In this document: piece after piece, positions 23,676 to 31,389 of the stretch
How positions within the stretch are numbered: the stretch's first letter is position 1
Layout: each line of letters starts with the position of its first letter
Assembly: GCF_021698975.1 (NCBI RefSeq)
Contig: NZ_SSXA01000028.1
Span: forward strand, 1 to 42,645
Direction of reading: 5' to 3'
Length of the DNA: 42,645 nucleotides
Origin: Blastococcus sp. KM273128
GTDB taxonomy: Bacteria > Actinomycetota > Actinomycetes > Mycobacteriales > Geodermatophilaceae
Notes under the pieces: model-generated
What the model saw: the letters and a program-made list of their open reading frames with translations, nothing else
The model's database searches: none
Told to the model about the DNA's origin: nothing
Made by a program: the position numbers and the translations under genes

Positions 23676-24455
23676 ATGACGGGCGCGGAGATGGTGGCGG
23701 TGGCCGCCGCCGGCTTCGCCGCGGGCGGGATCAACGCCGTCGTCGGCTCGGGGACCCTGGTCTCCTTCCCGGTGCTGCTCGCCGTCGGCCTGCCGCCGGT
23801 GCCGGCGACGATCAGCAACTCGCTGGGGCTCGTCGGTGGCAACCTGACCGGCGCGATCGGCTACCGGCGCGAGCTGCGCGGGCAGGGCCGGCTGCTGCTC
23901 GGGCTGATCCCGGCGTCGGTCCTCGGCGGCCTCACCGGCGCCTTCCTGCTCCTCCACCTGCCCGCCGCGGCGTTCGAGGCGGTCGTGCCGGTGCTGATCG
24001 CCGTCGCCGTCGTCCTCGTCGCCGTGCACCCGCTGGTCAAGCGCCGGATCGCCCGGCGGCACCCCGAGGGCGCCCCGGAGCTGCGCATCGGCCCGGGCCG
24101 GCGGACCGCGCTGTTCGGCACCGCCTACCTGACCGGCACCTACGGCGGCTACTTCGCGGCCAGCCAGGGCGTGATCCAGATCGGCCTCTTCGGGCTGCTG
24201 CTGCGTGAGCCGCTGCAACGGCTGAACGCGCTGAAGAACGTGCTGACCCTGACGGTGAACGGCGTGGCGGCCGGGGCCTACGTCGTCGTCGCGACCGACC
24301 AGGTGGTCTGGTCCGCGGCCGGTCTGCTGGCCGCCGGTTCGCTCGTCGGCGGGTACGTCAGCTCCCGCTACGGCCGCCGGCTGCCCGAACCGCTGCTCCG
24401 GACGGCGATCGTCGTGCTGGGCGTGGTGGCGATCGGGGTGCTCCTCGCCGGATGA
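23676..24455 (+). CDS. sulfite exporter TauE/SafE family protein (first of a pair)
   Basis: TSUP-family membrane protein of 259 residues with about eight hydrophobic segments. The family signature GGGINAVVGSGTLVSFP is read here as AAGGINAVVGSGTLVSFPVL, and the second half repeats it as TYGGYFAASQGV and LNALKNVLTLTVNGVAAG. TSUP proteins export or import sulfite, sulfoacetate or similar sulfur anions. ATG at 23676, with no clear ribosome site. Its stop overlaps the start of a second TSUP gene (ATGA), so the two are co-translated. Confidence 0.92.
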   Translation: MTGAEMVAVAAAGFAAGGINAVVGSGTLVSFPVLLAVGLPPVPATISNSLGLVGGNLTGAIGYRRELRGQGRLLLGLIPASVLGGLTGAFLLLHLPAAAFEAVVPVLIAVAVVLVAVHPLVKRRIARRHPEGAPELRIGPGRRTALFGTAYLTGTYGGYFAASQGVIQIGLFGLLLREPLQRLNALKNVLTLTVNGVAAGAYVVVATDQVVWSAAGLLAAGSLVGGYVSSRYGRRLPEPLLRTAIVVLGVVAIGVLLAG

Positions 24456-25216
24456 CCGTGCCCGAGTTCCTCTTCCTCCTCGCCGCCGGCGTGGGCGCCG
24501 GCCTCACCGGCAGCATCGCGGGGCTCGCCTCGCTGGTGAGCTACCCCGCGCTGCTGGCCACCGGGCTGCCCCCGGTCACGGCCAACGTCACCAACACCGT
24601 GGCCCTGGTGCTCAACGCGGTCGGCTCGGTGAGCGCCTCGCGGCCGGAGCTCCGCGGCCAGGGACGCCGGCTGCGGCCGCTGCTGCTGGCCGCGGTCGGG
24701 GGCGGGGTCACCGGCGCCGTCCTGCTCCTCCTCACGCCGCCGGACGCGTTCGAGCGGATCGTGCCGTGGCTGATCGCCGGCGCGTCGGTAGCCATCCTCG
24801 TGCAGCGGCCACCTCGTGAGCTGGCGGCCGAGGGGGCCCAGCACGCACCGGTCCGCGACCCCCGCTGGCTGGCGCTGGGCACGTTCGCGGTGACCGTCTA
24901 CGGCGGCTACTTCGGCGCGGCCGCCGGCGTCCTCCTGCTGGCGCTGTACCTGCTCTCCACCGGCGAGGGCCTGCCGCGGGGCAACGCCATGAAGAACGTC
25001 GTCCTCGGCGTGGCCAACGGGGTGGCCGCGCTGGGCTTCGCCCTGCTCGCCGACGTCGCGTGGGCTGCCGCCCTGCCGCTGGCGGCAGGCTTCTTCCTCG
25101 GCGGCCGGCTGGGGCCGCGCGTGGTCCGCCGGGCGCCGCAGACCGCGCTGCGCACGGTCATCGCCCTCGCCGGGCTGGGGCTCGCCGTCCACCTGGGGGT
25201 CCAGGCCTACCTCTGA
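24452..25216 (+). CDS. sulfite exporter TauE/SafE family protein (second of a pair)
   Basis: TSUP membrane protein of 254 residues, the paralogue of the preceding gene: AAGVGAGLTGSIAGLASLVS, then YPALLATGLPPVTANVTNTV, then VYGGYFGAAAGVLLLALYLL and GNAMKNVVLGVANGVAALGF. The ATGA overlap suggests the two products work together, perhaps as a heteromer, or are a tandem duplication with divided specificity. The closing gap contains a palindromic terminator before the convergent membrane-protein gene. The substrate is unknown. Confidence 0.92.
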   Translation: MTVPEFLFLLAAGVGAGLTGSIAGLASLVSYPALLATGLPPVTANVTNTVALVLNAVGSVSASRPELRGQGRRLRPLLLAAVGGGVTGAVLLLLTPPDAFERIVPWLIAGASVAILVQRPPRELAAEGAQHAPVRDPRWLALGTFAVTVYGGYFGAAAGVLLLALYLLSTGEGLPRGNAMKNVVLGVANGVAALGFALLADVAWAAALPLAAGFFLGGRLGPRVVRRAPQTALRTVIALAGLGLAVHLGVQAYL

Positions 25217-25225
25217 GCCGCCGAT

Positions 25226-25247
25226 CGTGGTCGCGCGCGCGACCACG
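25226..25247. terminator. palindromic bidirectional terminator
   Basis: Perfect 22-bp palindrome with half-site CGTGGTCGCGC, between the convergent TSUP pair and the minus-strand membrane-protein gene. Confidence 0.7.
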
Positions 25248-25263
25248 GCCGGCGGCCGCCCGC

Positions 25264-25848
25264 TCAGCGGGCGACGTAGGCGGACAGGAAGAGCACGAAG
25301 GCGCTCACCAGCAGCAGCAGCCGCGCGGGGGTCAGCCCGTTCACCAGCCCCGCTGTCGCCTCCACCCACTGCGGGCGCACCCCGGCCTCCCGCGACCGCT
25401 GGCGCACGATCCGCACCTCGTCGGCGAGCAGGACACCGGCGGCGCCGAGCAGCCCGAGGCCCAGGACGGCGAAGGTCAGCGACAGCCGGTCGGCGAAGGT
25501 GTCCGCCGAGCCCGCCAGCAGCAGGACGGCGACCAGCCCCAGGAACAGGCCGAGCAGGCCACCGGCCACCGGTGCCCACGGGCCCATCACCGTCATCGGG
25601 CCGCGCCGCGGCTTGCGCGGGGCGGGGCGCACCCCCACCGGGGCGGTGGCGTGCCCGGCGGGCGGGGTGCTCCCGCCCGGCGCCGGGGTCGGCTCGGGCA
25701 CGGGCGGCGCCGGGGCAGCGGGGGCCGGGCCGCCGCCGGGCATCGCTCCGCCCGGCATCGCCCCGCTGGGCGTCGCCCCGCCGGGTGCGTCCCCGGTGCC
25801 GTCCGGACCGGGGGTGGGCAGGGACGTTGTCTGGTCGCGTTCGCTCAT
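25264..25848 (-). CDS. membrane protein with Pro/Gly-rich N-terminus
   Basis: Protein of 194 residues in two parts. Residues 1-85 are disordered and rich in Pro, Gly and Ala, with short repeats (GGATPSGAMPGGAMPGGG). Residues 86-194 carry about three hydrophobic helices (GPWAPVAGGLLGLFLGLVAV, LSLTFAVLGLGLLGAAGVLL, ARLLLLVSAFVLFLSAYVAR), separated by a charged segment RIVRQRSREAGVRPQWVEAT. No enzyme motif is visible. ATG at 25848 has GAGGTGA 5 bases upstream. It is probably an integral membrane protein of unknown role. Confidence 0.78.
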   Translation of the reverse strand: MSERDQTTSLPTPGPDGTGDAPGGATPSGAMPGGAMPGGGPAPAAPAPPVPEPTPAPGGSTPPAGHATAPVGVRPAPRKPRRGPMTVMGPWAPVAGGLLGLFLGLVAVLLLAGSADTFADRLSLTFAVLGLGLLGAAGVLLADEVRIVRQRSREAGVRPQWVEATAGLVNGLTPARLLLLVSAFVLFLSAYVAR

Positions 25849-26005
25849 CGCACTCACCTCACCGGCCACGCTAGGCACAGCCGCACCGCACGCGGCGCAG
25901 GACACCCCGCGCGGCCCGCGTGGCCCATCCCTCACCGGCCCGGGATGCCGGATCCCAGGCCAGCGGGTAGCCGGGCGCGCGCAGGCAGCCACCGCCGCGC
26001 CCCGG

Positions 26006-27685
26006 TCACAGCAGCCGTCGGCTCTGCTCCCCGACCACCCGCAGCCAGCGGTAGCCGTAGCCCTCCAGCGCCACCTCCGCGCCGCCGTCGTCACCCAGGT
26101 CGGTGGTGCAGGAGACGAGCAGGTCCTCCAGGCGGTGGCTGCTGTCGCAGCCGGGCACGGTCAGCGGCACCGTCCGCGGCTCGGGCCCCAGGTTGTGCAG
26201 GGTGACCAGCGCCGCGTCGTCCCAGGTGCAGAGGAGGGCGAGCACCGAGGCGTGCGGCTGCTCCAGGACGGCGGACTCCCCCCACCCGAGCTCCGGCGAC
26301 TCGCGGTAGCGCCGGATCAGCAGCTTCATGAACGACAGCAGCGACTCCGGGTCGCGGCGCTGGTCGGCGACGTTGACGAACTCGGGGGCGAACCCGCCGT
26401 CGACGACCGGCCGGGTCAGCTGCTCGGCCGGGGCGCGGGAGAAGCCGCCGTTGGCGCCGCCGGTCCACTGCATCGGGGTGCGCACCGAGAGACGGCTCCC
26501 GGCCGAGAGGTCCTCCCCCATCCCGATCTCCTCGCCGTAGAACAGGACCGGCGTGCCCGGCAGGGCGAACAGCAGGCTGTAGACCATCCGGACCCGGCGC
26601 GGGTCCCCCGACAGCATCGGGGGCAGCCGCCGGATCAGGCCACGGTCGTACACCTGCATCTCCGGCTCCGGGCCGAAGGCGGCGAAGACCTCCGCGCGCT
26701 CGTCGTCGGAGAGCTTGTCCAGGGTCAGCTCGTCGTGGTTGCGGACGAACGTCCCCCACTGGCTGTCCGAGGAGATGGCCGGGCGCGCGGACAGCGAGGC
26801 GGCGAGCGGCCCGGCGTCCCCACGGGCCAGCGACAGGTACGTGCGCTGCATCGTGTTGAAGTCGAACTGCATGGTCAGCTCGTCGCCGTCCCCGCCGCCG
26901 AAGAAGTGCACCTGCTCCTCGAAGGGCAGGTTCACCTCGCCCAGCAGCACGCCGGCGCCGGTCCGCCGGCCGAGGAAGGAGCGCAGGGCGCGGAGGTACT
27001 CGTGCGGGTCGGGGAACTGGGCGGCGGACTCCTCGTCGATCCCGGCGGTCTCCAGCAGGAACGGCACCGCGTCGACCCGGAAGCCCGAGAGCCCCAGCTG
27101 GAGCCAGAACCCCATGATCTTGGCGATCTCGTCCCGCACCTTGGGGTTGGCCACGTTGAGGTCGGGCTGCTCGGAGTAGAAGCGGTGCAGGTACCACTCG
27201 CCGGTCTCCGGGCTGTGCGTCCAGATGCCGCCCTCGGCGTCGGGGAACACGACCTGGTCGCTGGTGTCCGGCGGCTCGTCGGCGCGCCACACGTAGAAGT
27301 CCCGGTACGGCGACTCCTTGCTCGCCTGCGCGGAGCGGAACCACGGGTGCTGGTCGGAGGTGTGGTTGACCACCAGGTCGGCGATCACCCGCATCCCCCG
27401 GTCGTTCGCCGTCCGGATCACCTCGACGAGGTCGCCGAAGTCGCCCAGCCGCGGGTCGACGCCGTAGTAGTCGGTGATGTCGTAGCCGTCGTCCCGCCCG
27501 GCCGTCGGGTAGAAGGGCATCAGCCACAGGCAGGTGACGCCGAGGTCGGCGAGGTGGTCGAGCCGCTGCGCCAGGCCCTGCAGGTCACCGACCCCGTCGC
27601 CGTTCCAGTCCATGTAGGTCTCGACGTCGAGGCAGTACACGACCGCGTTCTTCCACCACAGGTCGCTGGTGTCGGTGATCCTCAC
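26006..27685 (-). CDS. GH13 alpha-amylase family protein, trehalose-synthase-like
   Basis: Glycoside hydrolase family 13 enzyme of 559 residues. The four conserved regions are present: DLVVNHTS; GFRVDAVPF with the nucleophilic Asp near residue 200; LLGEVN with the acid/base Glu near 247; and VRNHDEL near 313. WWKNAVVYCLDVETYMDWNG resembles trehalose synthase (maltose to trehalose), but the ending LSAGSRLSVRTPMQW and the short length leave alpha-glucosidase-like activity possible. The GTG start overlaps the upstream LLM gene by 4 bases. No signal peptide is seen, so it is cytoplasmic. Confidence 0.88.
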   Translation of the reverse strand: MRITDTSDLWWKNAVVYCLDVETYMDWNGDGVGDLQGLAQRLDHLADLGVTCLWLMPFYPTAGRDDGYDITDYYGVDPRLGDFGDLVEVIRTANDRGMRVIADLVVNHTSDQHPWFRSAQASKESPYRDFYVWRADEPPDTSDQVVFPDAEGGIWTHSPETGEWYLHRFYSEQPDLNVANPKVRDEIAKIMGFWLQLGLSGFRVDAVPFLLETAGIDEESAAQFPDPHEYLRALRSFLGRRTGAGVLLGEVNLPFEEQVHFFGGGDGDELTMQFDFNTMQRTYLSLARGDAGPLAASLSARPAISSDSQWGTFVRNHDELTLDKLSDDERAEVFAAFGPEPEMQVYDRGLIRRLPPMLSGDPRRVRMVYSLLFALPGTPVLFYGEEIGMGEDLSAGSRLSVRTPMQWTGGANGGFSRAPAEQLTRPVVDGGFAPEFVNVADQRRDPESLLSFMKLLIRRYRESPELGWGESAVLEQPHASVLALLCTWDDAALVTLHNLGPEPRTVPLTVPGCDSSHRLEDLLVSCTTDLGDDGGAEVALEGYGYRWLRVVGEQSRRLL

Positions 27686-28725
27686 GGCGCCGGCACCGGC
27701 TCGACGCGCGGCCGGCGGTTCTCCGCCGGCCCGGGTGGGTCGATGGCGGCCACCGGACCCGGGCGCTCCGGGTCGAGCTGGGGCAGCACCCGCTCGCCGA
27801 ACGCGTCCAGGAACGGGCGCTGCTCCTTGCCCACGTGGTGCAGGTAGACCTGGTCGAAGCCGAGCTCCAGGTACTCGGCGATCCAGGCCGCGTGCTGCCC
27901 GAGGTCGGCGGAGACCCGGACGGGGCCGTGCATGTCCTCCGGGGTCACGTGCGTGCTGGCCTGCTCGAAGGCCTCCGGGCTGTCCAGGTCCCAGCACAGC
28001 GGCGGCGGGAAGACGTTGCTGCGCCACTGGTCGTGCGCGATCGCCAGCGCCCGGTCGGGGTCGGGGTCCCAGGAGACGTGCACCTGGAGGATGAGATCGC
28101 CCTGGCCGCCGGCGTCCCGGTAGGCGGCGACCATCTCGCGCAGCTTGTCGTGCGGCTGGTTGATGGTGACCAGCCCGTCGGCCCAGTCGGCGTGCCGGCG
28201 GGCGGTGTCGACGCTCACCGCCGGGCCGATCAGGGCGGGCTGCGGGTCGGGCAGCGTGTAGATGGTGGCGCGGTCGACGGTGACCAGGCCGTCGTGCGAC
28301 ACCTCCTCGCCGGCGAGCAGCCGGCGGATGACGTCGACGCACTCGCGCAGCCGCGCGTCGCGCACGTCCTTGCGCGGCCACGTGCCGCCCGTCACGTGCT
28401 CGTTCATCGCCTCGCCGCTGCCGAGCGCCACCCAGAAGCGGCCGGGGAACATCGCGCCCAGCGTGGCGATCGCCTGGGCGACGATCACCGGGTGGTACCG
28501 CTGGCCGGGCGCGTTGACGGCGCCGAAGGGCAGCGACGTCGTCGCCATCGCCGCGCCGAGCCAGGACCAGGCGAACCCCGACTCCCCCTGCCGCGGGTTC
28601 CAGGGCGTGAGGTGGTCGGAGCACATGGCGGCGGTGAAGCCGACCTCCTCGGCGTGCCGGACGGCGTCCAGCAGCGCCGCGGGGTGGACCTGCTCGTGGG
28701 AGTTGTGGAAACCGATCACCGGCAT
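27682..28725 (-). CDS. LLM-class flavin oxidoreductase (TIGR03885-like)
   Basis: Bacterial luciferase-like flavin enzyme of 347 residues. It resembles the 'non-F420 flavinoid oxidoreductase' subfamily: IGFHNSHEQVHPAALLDAVR, AMCSDHLTPWNPRQGESGFA, WVALGSGEAMNEHVTG, then LVTINQPHDKLREMV. The subfamily is typically found beside an alpha-amylase-like gene, as here. Its substrate is unknown; coupling to sugar metabolism is inference. The stop overlaps the GH13 GTG start (GTGA). Confidence 0.9.
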   Translation of the reverse strand: MPVIGFHNSHEQVHPAALLDAVRHAEEVGFTAAMCSDHLTPWNPRQGESGFAWSWLGAAMATTSLPFGAVNAPGQRYHPVIVAQAIATLGAMFPGRFWVALGSGEAMNEHVTGGTWPRKDVRDARLRECVDVIRRLLAGEEVSHDGLVTVDRATIYTLPDPQPALIGPAVSVDTARRHADWADGLVTINQPHDKLREMVAAYRDAGGQGDLILQVHVSWDPDPDRALAIAHDQWRSNVFPPPLCWDLDSPEAFEQASTHVTPEDMHGPVRVSADLGQHAAWIAEYLELGFDQVYLHHVGKEQRPFLDAFGERVLPQLDPERPGPVAAIDPPGPAENRRPRVEPVPAP

Positions 28726-28777
28726 GGGGCCATGCCTACCGGGGGTGGGCCCGCCCGGCCAGGCGAGCGCGCGCCGG

Positions 28778-29410
28778 TCAGCGGGCCGAGGCAGCCAGCC
28801 GCACGCCGAAGCCGACCAGGACCGTGCCGGTCACCGCGTCGATCGCCCGGACGGTGCGGGGCCGCCGCAGCCAGCGGCCGAGGGCGGACGCCAGGCCGAT
28901 CAGCAGGGCGAACCATGCGACCGAGAGCACCGCGTGGACGCCCGCCATCAGCAATCCGCTCGCCAGCGGGTCCTGCCCGGGGGGCAGGAACTGGGGCAGC
29001 AGCGCGGCGTAGAAGACCCCGACCTTCGGGTTGAGCAGATTGGTGGTCAGCCCCAGCCGGGCGGCACGCCAGGCCGAGGCGCCGTACCGGGTGGCGCCGC
29101 CGACCGGCTCCGAGCGGGCCCGCAGCGCCCGAACCAGGAGCCGGACGCCGAACCACACCAGGTAGACCGCACCGGCGAGGCGCAGCGCGTCGTACGCCAG
29201 GCGGGAGGCGGTCAGCAGGGCCGAGACGCCGACGGCTGCGGCGGCGCCCCAGGCGAACAGCCCGGACACGATCCCGGCGGCGGTCGCGGCGGCCTCCCGG
29301 GGGCCGCGCGTGAGCGCCGCGCGCAGCACCAGGGCGGTGTCCAGCCCCGGGGTCACGGTCAGGGCCGCGGCGACGACGGCGAAGGCGAGGACGGACGAGC
29401 CCAGGGTCAC
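28778..29410 (-). CDS. LysE-family translocator
   Basis: Integral membrane exporter of 210 residues with about six hydrophobic helices. The family signature near the N-terminus is AVVAAALTVTPGLDTALVLR, and LGLTTNLLNPKVGVFYAALL is the second conserved block. LysE/RhtB proteins export amino acids or derivatives; the substrate cannot be told. GTG at 29410 is chosen (VTLGSSVLAF). Divergent from malQ across 85 bases. The gap downstream to the LLM gene's start is 52 bases. Confidence 0.92.
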   Translation of the reverse strand: MTLGSSVLAFAVVAAALTVTPGLDTALVLRAALTRGPREAAATAAGIVSGLFAWGAAAAVGVSALLTASRLAYDALRLAGAVYLVWFGVRLLVRALRARSEPVGGATRYGASAWRAARLGLTTNLLNPKVGVFYAALLPQFLPPGQDPLASGLLMAGVHAVLSVAWFALLIGLASALGRWLRRPRTVRAIDAVTGTVLVGFGVRLAASAR

Positions 29411-29495
29411 GGCGGCATCGTCCCGCACCGCCGCCGAGAGCAACGCCACCGCCGCCCGGCCTGCGCGCCGCGGCGCGCGCGGCGAGGATCGACAG

Positions 29496-31325
29496 GTGAC
29501 GACGAAGCCGACGACCGACGACTGGGGCATCGATGCCAGCTGGCTGGACGCGCTGGACGAGGAGCACCAGGTAGCCCGCGAGACGATCGAGAAGCTGCGC
29601 GCCGTCATCGGCGAACCGCCGGCCGACCTGGAGGACCGGGCGCCGATCGTCGCCCGCCCCGGTGACGCGCTGGAGGTCGACGAGGCCGACGTCGTCTGCG
29701 AGGACGGCGAGGTGCGGCACATCGACGGCGAGCTGCCGCCGGACTTCCCGCTGGGCTACCACTGGCTGCAGTCGCCCGGGGGCACGCGCCGGCGGCTGAT
29801 CGTCTCCCCCGGCCGGTGCTGGCTGCCCGACGACCGCGCCTGGGGCTGGGCGGTCCAGCTGTACGCCACCCGGAGCCGGGAGAGCTGGGGCATCGGCGAC
29901 CTCGGCGACCTGCGCTCGCTGCGGCAGATGGCCGCCGAGCAGGGGGCCGGCTTCCTGCTAGTCAACCCGCTGCACGCGGTCGCCCCCCTCGCCACCCAGG
30001 AGGCCAGCCCCTACCTGCCGGCCACCCGCCGCTTCCGCAACCCGCTCTACCTGCGGGTCGAGGAGGTCCCCGGTGCCGACGCCGTCGACCTCGAGACCGA
30101 CACCGGCCGCGCGCTCTCCGAGGGTGCGCTGATCGACCGGGACGCCGTGTGGGCCCGCAAGCGCGAGGTCCTCATGCGGATCTTCTTCGCGCACGGCGGC
30201 GGCGAGGCCTTCACCCGCTGGCGCGAGGAGCAGGGCCGGCCGCTCCAGGAGTGGGCGACCTGGGCGGCGATCACCGAGGAGCACGGCGCCGACTGGCACA
30301 CCTGGCCCCCGGAGCTGCGCCGCCCCGACGCCCCGGACGTCGCCGGGTACGCCGAGCGGCACGGCGCCGTCGTCGCCTTCCACGCCTGGCTGCAGTGGGC
30401 GCTGGAGCTCCAGCTCACCGCCGCGACCGCCGGCATGACCGTCATCCAGGACCTGCCCATCGGCTTCGCCGGGGGCGGCGCCGACGCCTGGGCCTGGCAG
30501 GAGGTGCTGGCCGACGGCGTGAGCGTCGGCGCGCCCCCGGACGCGTTCAACTCGGCCGGGCAGGACTGGGGCGCCCCGCCGCTGATCCCCTGGCGGTTGC
30601 GCGACGCCGACTTCGAGCCCTTCATCCAGTCCATCCGGGCCACCATGGCCGGCGCGGGGGGCCTGCGGATCGACCACGTGATGGGGCTGTTCCGGCTGTG
30701 GTGGGTGCCCGCCGGCGGCAGCGCCGCCGACGGCGCCTACGTGCGCTATCCGGCGGAGGACCTGCTGAACATCGTCGCGCTGGAGAGCCACCGCGCGCAG
30801 GCGCTCGTCGTCGGGGAGGACCTCGGCACGGTGGAGGACGGCGTCCGCGAGGCGATGGCCGAGCACGGGGTGCTCTCCTACCGGCTGCTCTGGTTCGAGG
30901 ACGACGAGCCCGCCGGGTGGCCGGCCGAGGCGATGGCCGCGATCACCACCCACGACCTGCCGACCGTGGCAGGGCTGTGGACCGAGGCCGACGTCGACGA
31001 GCAGCGCGAGCACGGCACCGGCACGGAGGAGGAGCTGGAGCGCGGCCGGCAGTCGCTGCTGGCGCACCTGCCGGGGCTCTCCGACGACGCCACGGTCGAG
31101 CAGGCGGTGGAGCAGGCGCACGCCCTGCTGGCCACGGCGCCGTCGCTGCTGCTGTCGGCGACGCTGGACGACGCCGTCGGCGAGCAGCGCCGGCCGAACA
31201 TGCCCGGCGCCGACGACCGGCCCAACTGGTCGCTGCCGCTGCCCGTGCCGGTCGAGGACCTGCCGGGCCACCCCCTCCTGCAGACGGTGGCCCGCACCCT
31301 GGCCGAGGGGACCCGGAAGGGCTGA
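29496..31325 (+). CDS. malQ: 4-alpha-glucanotransferase
   Basis: GH77 enzyme of 609 residues that transfers alpha-1,4-glucan chains in maltodextrin and glycogen metabolism. An N-terminal beta domain of about 110 residues precedes the barrel (WAVQLYATRSRESWGIGDLG). The nucleophile Asp is in GGLRIDHVMGLFR near residue 389, the acid/base Glu in VVGEDLGTVEDGV near 440, and TTHDLPTVAGLW is the transition-state block. GTG start at 29496. It ends at a strong hairpin shared with the convergent nuclease gene. It fits functionally with the GH13 gene 2 kb away. Confidence 0.95.
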   Translation: MTTKPTTDDWGIDASWLDALDEEHQVARETIEKLRAVIGEPPADLEDRAPIVARPGDALEVDEADVVCEDGEVRHIDGELPPDFPLGYHWLQSPGGTRRRLIVSPGRCWLPDDRAWGWAVQLYATRSRESWGIGDLGDLRSLRQMAAEQGAGFLLVNPLHAVAPLATQEASPYLPATRRFRNPLYLRVEEVPGADAVDLETDTGRALSEGALIDRDAVWARKREVLMRIFFAHGGGEAFTRWREEQGRPLQEWATWAAITEEHGADWHTWPPELRRPDAPDVAGYAERHGAVVAFHAWLQWALELQLTAATAGMTVIQDLPIGFAGGGADAWAWQEVLADGVSVGAPPDAFNSAGQDWGAPPLIPWRLRDADFEPFIQSIRATMAGAGGLRIDHVMGLFRLWWVPAGGSAADGAYVRYPAEDLLNIVALESHRAQALVVGEDLGTVEDGVREAMAEHGVLSYRLLWFEDDEPAGWPAEAMAAITTHDLPTVAGLWTEADVDEQREHGTGTEEELERGRQSLLAHLPGLSDDATVEQAVEQAHALLATAPSLLLSATLDDAVGEQRRPNMPGADDRPNWSLPLPVPVEDLPGHPLLQTVARTLAEGTRKG

Positions 31326-31332
31326 GACGGCA

Positions 31333-31366
31333 CCGGCGCGGGCCCTCGGAGGAGGGCCCGCGCCGG
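31333..31366. terminator. strong bidirectional terminator hairpin
   Basis: Perfect 15-bp stem CCGGCGCGGGCCCTC with a 4-base loop (GGAG), 7 bases after the malQ stop and 24 bases from the end of the convergent nuclease gene. Confidence 0.85.
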
Positions 31367-31389
31367 CGTGCGTCAGGTGCGGGTGCGGA

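Noticed and set aside
29460..29485. GCGCGCCGCGGCGCGC palindrome between lysE and malQ
   Set aside because: Composed only of G and C in a sequence where such strings arise often by chance; no phasing with a promoter was seen.
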